Source: Coprenecus sp949297365 (GTDB lineage Bacteria > Bacteroidota > Bacteroidia > Bacteroidales > UBA932). Taken from it: a DNA stretch of 64,000 nucleotides. How positions within the stretch are numbered: position 1 is the first letter of the stretch; every line of letters starts with the position of its first letter. A program made the position numbers and the translations under genes. The stretch is taken from positions 2,046,001 to 2,110,000 of the forward strand of contig OZ006987.1 in the NCBI GenBank assembly GCA_963931055.1, in the 5' to 3' direction. Below the pieces are notes generated by a model. The model searched no databases. It worked only from the letters and a program-made list of their open reading frames with translations, and had not been told where the DNA came from. Below, piece after piece: positions 60,335 to 64,000 of the stretch.

Positions 60335-61459
60335 ATGAGCAAGACTTTGAGAACCATAGCGACCGCCATCTGCGCTTTATTCCTGCTGCCTCTGTCGGCA
60401 CAGGAGAAGGGCGATACGGTCTACACCTTCCGCTTCGTCTCTGACCGGGATATGTTCTATGTCCCGTACAGCGGCAATGACACAGAGCTGGTCCGACTGG
60501 AGGAGTGTATCGGGAATCACAGAACGGATATCCTCGACGGCAAGCTGCCGCTCTATGTGGACGGTTACAGCACGGCAGGACAGGACGAGGCGGAAAATCT
60601 CGCCATGTCGAGAGTCCGTTCCAACCGCGTGAAGTCCGAACTGATTGTACGACAGAAACTGACCGAGGAGTGCTTCATTACGAAGAACCATTCCGGCAGC
60701 GGCGACTATGTGACCGTGCGGATAGTCATCCCTGCGGGCAAGGACGAGGCAGAGGAAGCGAGGCTGGCCGCCGAGCGTGCCGAACAGGAAAGAGCGGCTG
60801 CGGAACAGGCCAAGCAGCAACAGTTGGAACAACAGAAACAGGAGCAGGAACGCATAGCGCGTGAGAAAGAACAGGCCCGTCTTGCCGCAGAGCAGGCTAA
60901 GGCCGACAGCCTTGCGGCGGAGCAAGCGAAAGCAGAGGCGGAACGCCTGTCTGCCGTGAAAGCCGGAGATGCTGACAGCTACACCCTCTCCCTGCGGGCC
61001 AACCTGCTGCGCTGGGCCACGCTCACACCCGACCTTGGCATCGAATGGCGCATCAGTCCGTCCGTGGGCATTATGGTGAACGGCTCGTGGACCTCGTGGA
61101 CATGGAATGACAACGCCCGCCGCTATGCCCTCTGGGAAGTAATGCCGGAGGTGCGCTGGTATCTGGGCGAGAAGAAAGCCTGGTATGTAGGCGCGATGTT
61201 CAAGGCCGGACAGTTCAACTACAAGTTCTCCGGCACCGGTCGTCAGGGCGACCTTCTGGGCGGCGGCATCACCGGCGGCTACCAGCTGCGGCTGAACAAG
61301 GCACTGGCACTTGACTTCACCCTCGGACTGGGCTACCTGAACGCCGATACGGAGAGATACGATGTGATAGACGGAGTGCGGGTGCGCAGCGGCAACGAGA
61401 CGAAGCACTGGATCGGCCCGGTCAACGCCGGAGTGACATTGGTTTGGAAATTATTTTGA
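60335..61459 (+). CDS. DUF3575 outer-membrane protein of a fimbrial locus
   Basis: 374 residues with a signal peptide (IATAICALFLLPLSAQ). The N-terminal part (about 25-145) resembles an OmpA-like fold (YVDGYSTAGQDEAENLAMSRVRSNRVKSELIVR), a charged coiled linker follows (about 150-210, Ala/Glu/Gln-rich), and the C-terminal DUF3575 barrel closes (LRANLLRWATLTPDLGIEWRI ... VNAGVTLVWKLF). DUF3575 genes commonly lead Mfa/Fim operons in Bacteroides and probably help anchor or export fimbriae. Cruciform copy C separates it from the next gene. Confidence 0.82.
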   Translation: MSKTLRTIATAICALFLLPLSAQEKGDTVYTFRFVSDRDMFYVPYSGNDTELVRLEECIGNHRTDILDGKLPLYVDGYSTAGQDEAENLAMSRVRSNRVKSELIVRQKLTEECFITKNHSGSGDYVTVRIVIPAGKDEAEEARLAAERAEQERAAAEQAKQQQLEQQKQEQERIAREKEQARLAAEQAKADSLAAEQAKAEAERLSAVKAGDADSYTLSLRANLLRWATLTPDLGIEWRISPSVGIMVNGSWTSWTWNDNARRYALWEVMPEVRWYLGEKKAWYVGAMFKAGQFNYKFSGTGRQGDLLGGGITGGYQLRLNKALALDFTLGLGYLNADTERYDVIDGVRVRSGNETKHWIGPVNAGVTLVWKLF

Positions 61460-61473
61460 TTGATTAATGGATG

Positions 61474-61575
61474 TCGTGCGGAGCGGTCGTGGCCGCAGGG
61501 CGGCGTTGGCTCCCGAAAAGGGAGGGGACCCACGGAGTGGGGAGGACCGCCGGCGGCCACGGACCGGAAGCACGA
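61474..61575. repeat. Cruciform repeat family, copy C
   Basis: Outer arms TCGTGC (61474-61479) and GCACGA (61570-61575), extended by GTGGCCGC/GCGGCCAC. Hairpin 1 is CTCCC-gaaaa-GGGAG (61510-61524), hairpin 2 CCCAC-gga-GTGGG (61529-61541). Same order of parts as copies A and B with different base pairs. It lies between two fimbrial genes. Confidence 0.7.
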
Positions 61576-61591
61576 TAAAACAATATATACG

Positions 61592-62476
61592 ATGAAGACA
61601 AACAGCATATACAAGACATCCCTTTTAGCGGCAGCCCTGCTGCTTGCCGCGACCTCCTGCGTGAAGGACGAACTGCACGACACGCCGCACCCCGACTACG
61701 GGAAAATCACCGTCACCGCCGACTGGAGCGACCGGGGCGACGGCGTGGACACCCCTGCGGAGTGGACAGTGACGATGGGCGACTACGCAGGCACAGAGAC
61801 CGGAGAGACCCATGCGCCGGATTACCTCTTTGCCCCCGGCAACTACACACTTGCGGCGTATAATACCCCTGAAAACATCACCGTCAGCGGCACTATCGCC
61901 ACCGTAGCCAAAGCCCACGGAGACGCCGCCGATTTGTTCATCAACAATGCCCCCGGCTGGCTCTTCACTTCCGTGCAGGAAGTGACCGTCAAGGCCGACA
62001 CCGACTATGAGCTGACGGCGACCATGCACCAGCAGGTACGGGAGCTGAACATCATCATCGAGCCGACAGGTGATGCTAAAGACAGGATAGAAAGCATAGA
62101 GGGTCATCTCAGCGGAGCGGCAGGGACGCTGGACTTCGCCACGGGTACCCACGGTACGCCCTCGGAGGTGGAACTGCATTTTACGAAGATAACTGAGGGC
62201 GACGATGCGGGCAAGTGGATGGCAACCGTCCGGCTGCTCGGCATTGCGGGCGACGCGCAGCGGCTCACCGCCACACTGACCTACACTGACGGCAACCCGC
62301 AGCCTACATCTCTCAATAGCGACCTCACGTCTGCTCTCAACGGCTTCAACGACGGCAAGACCTCGCCTTTGACCCTCGGCGGCACAATAGCCGAGACCCC
62401 GGGCGAGGCGGGCTTCACCGGTGAAATCACCGGATGGGAAACAGTGGACGGCGGCGGAGTGGATGCCGAAATGTAA
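61592..62476 (+). CDS. FimB/Mfa2-type fimbrial anchor lipoprotein
   Basis: 294 residues from ATG 61592; the upstream frame extension is the cruciform repeat. A lipoprotein signal ends LLAATSC (Cys19 or so), followed by VKDELHDTPHPDYGKITVTADWSDRGD, the usual Mfa2/FimB opening. Further segments (TLAAYNTPENITVSGTIATVAKA; HQQVRELNIIIEPTGD; AEMLF-like end) fit the two beta-sandwich domains. In Porphyromonas these proteins anchor and cap the length of fimbriae at the outer membrane. Confidence 0.83.
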   Translation: MKTNSIYKTSLLAAALLLAATSCVKDELHDTPHPDYGKITVTADWSDRGDGVDTPAEWTVTMGDYAGTETGETHAPDYLFAPGNYTLAAYNTPENITVSGTIATVAKAHGDAADLFINNAPGWLFTSVQEVTVKADTDYELTATMHQQVRELNIIIEPTGDAKDRIESIEGHLSGAAGTLDFATGTHGTPSEVELHFTKITEGDDAGKWMATVRLLGIAGDAQRLTATLTYTDGNPQPTSLNSDLTSALNGFNDGKTSPLTLGGTIAETPGEAGFTGEITGWETVDGGGVDAEM

Positions 62477-62510
62477 AAGTTAAAAAAGAATCATAAGAAA
62501 TACAGGAACG

Positions 62511-63395
62511 ATGAAGACAAGATTATTCACCTTCGCAGCACTGGCACTCGCGCTTTCCGCCTGCACCAACGACGATGAGAACCTGAATAATGGCTCCGTG
62601 GCCGCAGTGATTAATGCCGAAATCTCCGATGCCGTATCCACCCGCGCCAGCGGAACCGCCTGGGCGGAACGTGACGAGATAGGCATCTCCGAAAGCCGCT
62701 TCGGCTACACCAACGTGCCATACCGGTGGGAAAGCGGGAAGTTCACACCGACAGGAACCATTATCTTCTTCCAAGATGATGACCCGACCACCTTCTCCGC
62801 CTACTATCCTTACGATGCGGACGGCGGAACGCTGACCGCCACCACCGATGCCACGGCGCAGCAGAACCAGCCCGCCATGGACTTCCTCTATGCCACCGGT
62901 GCCACTGCCAGTACGCACAATCCTGAAGTGAACTTTACCGACGACACTGATGCAGGCGGCAAGGACTGTTCCTTCCACCACTGCATGAGTCAGATTACGC
63001 TCACCTTCAAGGCAGGAAGCGGTGTGGACTTCAATACCATCAAACCCACCGGCTACACACTCTCCGGACTGGTGCTGGAGGGCAGCTTCGACACCACCAC
63101 CGGCACGGCAGAAACGGATGCGAACGCACAGACAGCCGACCTTACAATGGAACTGGACGGCGCACTCACCTCGTCGGTCATCCTCTTCCCGCAGTCAACG
63201 ACAAGTATCGAACTGAGCGTGTACTACAGCAGCCAGACCTACACCGCCACGCTCACCGTTCCCGACGGCGCACTGAAGGCAGGCAACAACTACACCTACA
63301 CCGTCACCGTCCGCAACAAGGACCTGAGCATCAGCTCTGCCACTATCAGCGACTGGAACCCGGTGAACGGCGGCAATGTGAACGCAGACCTTTAA
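62511..63395 (+). CDS. Fimbrillin family (Mfa-like) lipoprotein
   Basis: 294 residues, lipoprotein signal LALSAC, then the fimbrillin domain: STRASGTAWAERDEIGISE, TFSAYYPYDADGG, DFLYATGATAS, FHHCMSQITLTF, TSSVILFPQSTTSIELSVYYSSQTYTATLTVPDG, and the closing WNPVNGGNVNADL. It is likely a structural or accessory subunit. RGYL-type protease cleavage site (after Arg of STRAS) near the signal end is seen, as in fimbrillins processed by Arg-specific proteases; this is inferred. Confidence 0.85.
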   Translation: MKTRLFTFAALALALSACTNDDENLNNGSVAAVINAEISDAVSTRASGTAWAERDEIGISESRFGYTNVPYRWESGKFTPTGTIIFFQDDDPTTFSAYYPYDADGGTLTATTDATAQQNQPAMDFLYATGATASTHNPEVNFTDDTDAGGKDCSFHHCMSQITLTFKAGSGVDFNTIKPTGYTLSGLVLEGSFDTTTGTAETDANAQTADLTMELDGALTSSVILFPQSTTSIELSVYYSSQTYTATLTVPDGALKAGNNYTYTVTVRNKDLSISSATISDWNPVNGGNVNADL

Positions 63396-63422
63396 GTATA
63401 TCATTCCTAAAAGACTAAGAAT

Positions 63423-64000
63423 ATGAACAACAGACTTCCATTGCATATACTGTCCGCAGCAACCATCCTGCTTTTTGCAGCGACTGCCTGCACGCAGGAC
63501 GAACTGGCGGAAGGCACGTTGCCCGAAGGCGAGTATCCATTGGTAATCCGCGCCACCGGCCTGCAAGCCGTGGCAACCCCTGCCTCCACCCGCGCCACCG
63601 TGGACGGCGACTGGCAGGGCGTACAGACCGTAGCAGTCGAAATGGGCGGCACGGTGAAGCAATACAATGTAATGGCATCCGATGCCGACGGCTACAAGAG
63701 CGCCACGCTCTCACGCACGGACGACCCGCACTACTGGACCAGCCGCGACCCGATTACCGTATCGGCATGGTGGCCTATCGACAAGGCTGACATCACACGG
63801 ATGCCTGCCGTGAAGGTGGCCGAAGACCAAAGCAAGTTGGCAGACTTCCAGAACAGCGACTTCATCTCTGCTGAAAACCAGACGGTAAAATTTGACGACC
63901 CGAAACTCACCTTTACCCACCGCACGGCACGCGTGGCAATCGAACTGAAGCCCGGCACAGGATTCACGAGCGTGGACGGTGCCACAGTGAGCCTCGTGAG
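63423..64000 (+). CDS. Fimbrillin-like lipoprotein, 3' end outside window
   Basis: At least 192 residues from ATG 63423 with a lipoprotein signal (LLFAATAC). The mature N-terminus (ATPASTRATVDGDWQGVQTVAVEMGGTVKQY) and the later HYWTSRDPITVSAWWP and LTFTHRTARVAIELKPG segments fit the fimbrillin family. It is the third of at least three surface lipoprotein genes in this operon. Confidence 0.8.
   Translation, partial: MNNRLPLHILSAATILLFAATACTQDELAEGTLPEGEYPLVIRATGLQAVATPASTRATVDGDWQGVQTVAVEMGGTVKQYNVMASDADGYKSATLSRTDDPHYWTSRDPITVSAWWPIDKADITRMPAVKVAEDQSKLADFQNSDFISAENQTVKFDDPKLTFTHRTARVAIELKPGTGFTSVDGATVSLV

Noticed and set aside
60377..61408. Minus-strand open frame of 343 codons
   Set aside because: Antisense shadow of the DUF3575 gene; the plus-strand protein has a signal peptide and recognisable domains.

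Overview
The window looks like a chromosomal segment from a gut-type member of the Bacteroidales, about 50% GC. The reasons are the Bacteroidetes promoter form (TTTG, about 20 nt, TAnnTTTG) upstream of many genes, the many lipoproteins (GH97, M16, TlpA-like, IdeS-like, fimbrillin), family markers such as BT_3928-like, DUF2795, the histone H1-like protein and Mfa/Fim fimbrial subunits, and a MobV-type mobilizable element. Genus cannot be fixed from sequence reading alone. No rRNA, tRNA or CRISPR array was found.

Layout. 1-10 kb (minus strand): a truncated GH97 glycosidase, a TlpA-like lipoprotein, an orphan FtsX/MacB-type permease, a two-domain M16 peptidase lipoprotein, a DUF1460 protein and a DUF2490 outer-membrane protein. 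10-12.4 kb: folE, a LolD-like ATPase, a PduO-type adenosyltransferase and a DUF2795 protein. 12.4-17.3 kb: a decayed integrative mobilizable element. Its integrase lacks the HxxR box, its DUF3987 gene survives only as a stub, its DUF6371 gene is cut and fused to the start of a MobV relaxase, and the relaxase runs into the second half of pstB, so pstSCA and the front of pstB are missing. phoU follows.

18-25 kb: a TolC/HlyD/two-permease export operon without its own ATPase, bracketed by two AraC regulators. 25-29 kb: a lipoprotein joining a fimbrillin-like domain to an IdeS/Mac-type cysteine protease domain, a second fimbrillin-like lipoprotein and a third AraC regulator. 29-34.3 kb: a serine invertase, a promoterless alternative specificity domain, and a full-length type IIG restriction-modification enzyme in opposite orientation. 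Both coding copies start at a matching 23-bp inverted repeat, so the segment is a specificity-switching DNA inversion system.

34-51.5 kb is mostly housekeeping: marC, a histone H1-like protein, an M6 metalloprotease, a PCMD-domain protein, aspA-trkA with small envelope proteins, a clostripain-type protease, reverse rubrerythrin, rplY-pth, FtsB-like, CPBP protease, manA, an S4 protein, a HAD phosphatase and purB. 51.6-59.5 kb: an AAA/PD-(D/E)XK protein, a tmk-DoxX-FecCD permease-ATPase operon with a convergent binding-protein gene, and a cation-diffusion transporter. 60-64 kb: a fimbrial operon (DUF3575, Mfa2-like, fimbrillin, partial fimbrillin) behind a long leader with a strong hairpin.

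Non-coding structure is rich: a three-copy family of about 100-130-nt cruciform repeats, a 105-bp tandem array, a 1.2-kb GC-rich structured region at 38.8-39.9 kb with an IS-end-like remnant, three 13-bp repeats at exact 41-bp spacing before the integrase, and a perfect 20-bp inverted repeat over the folE stop codon.
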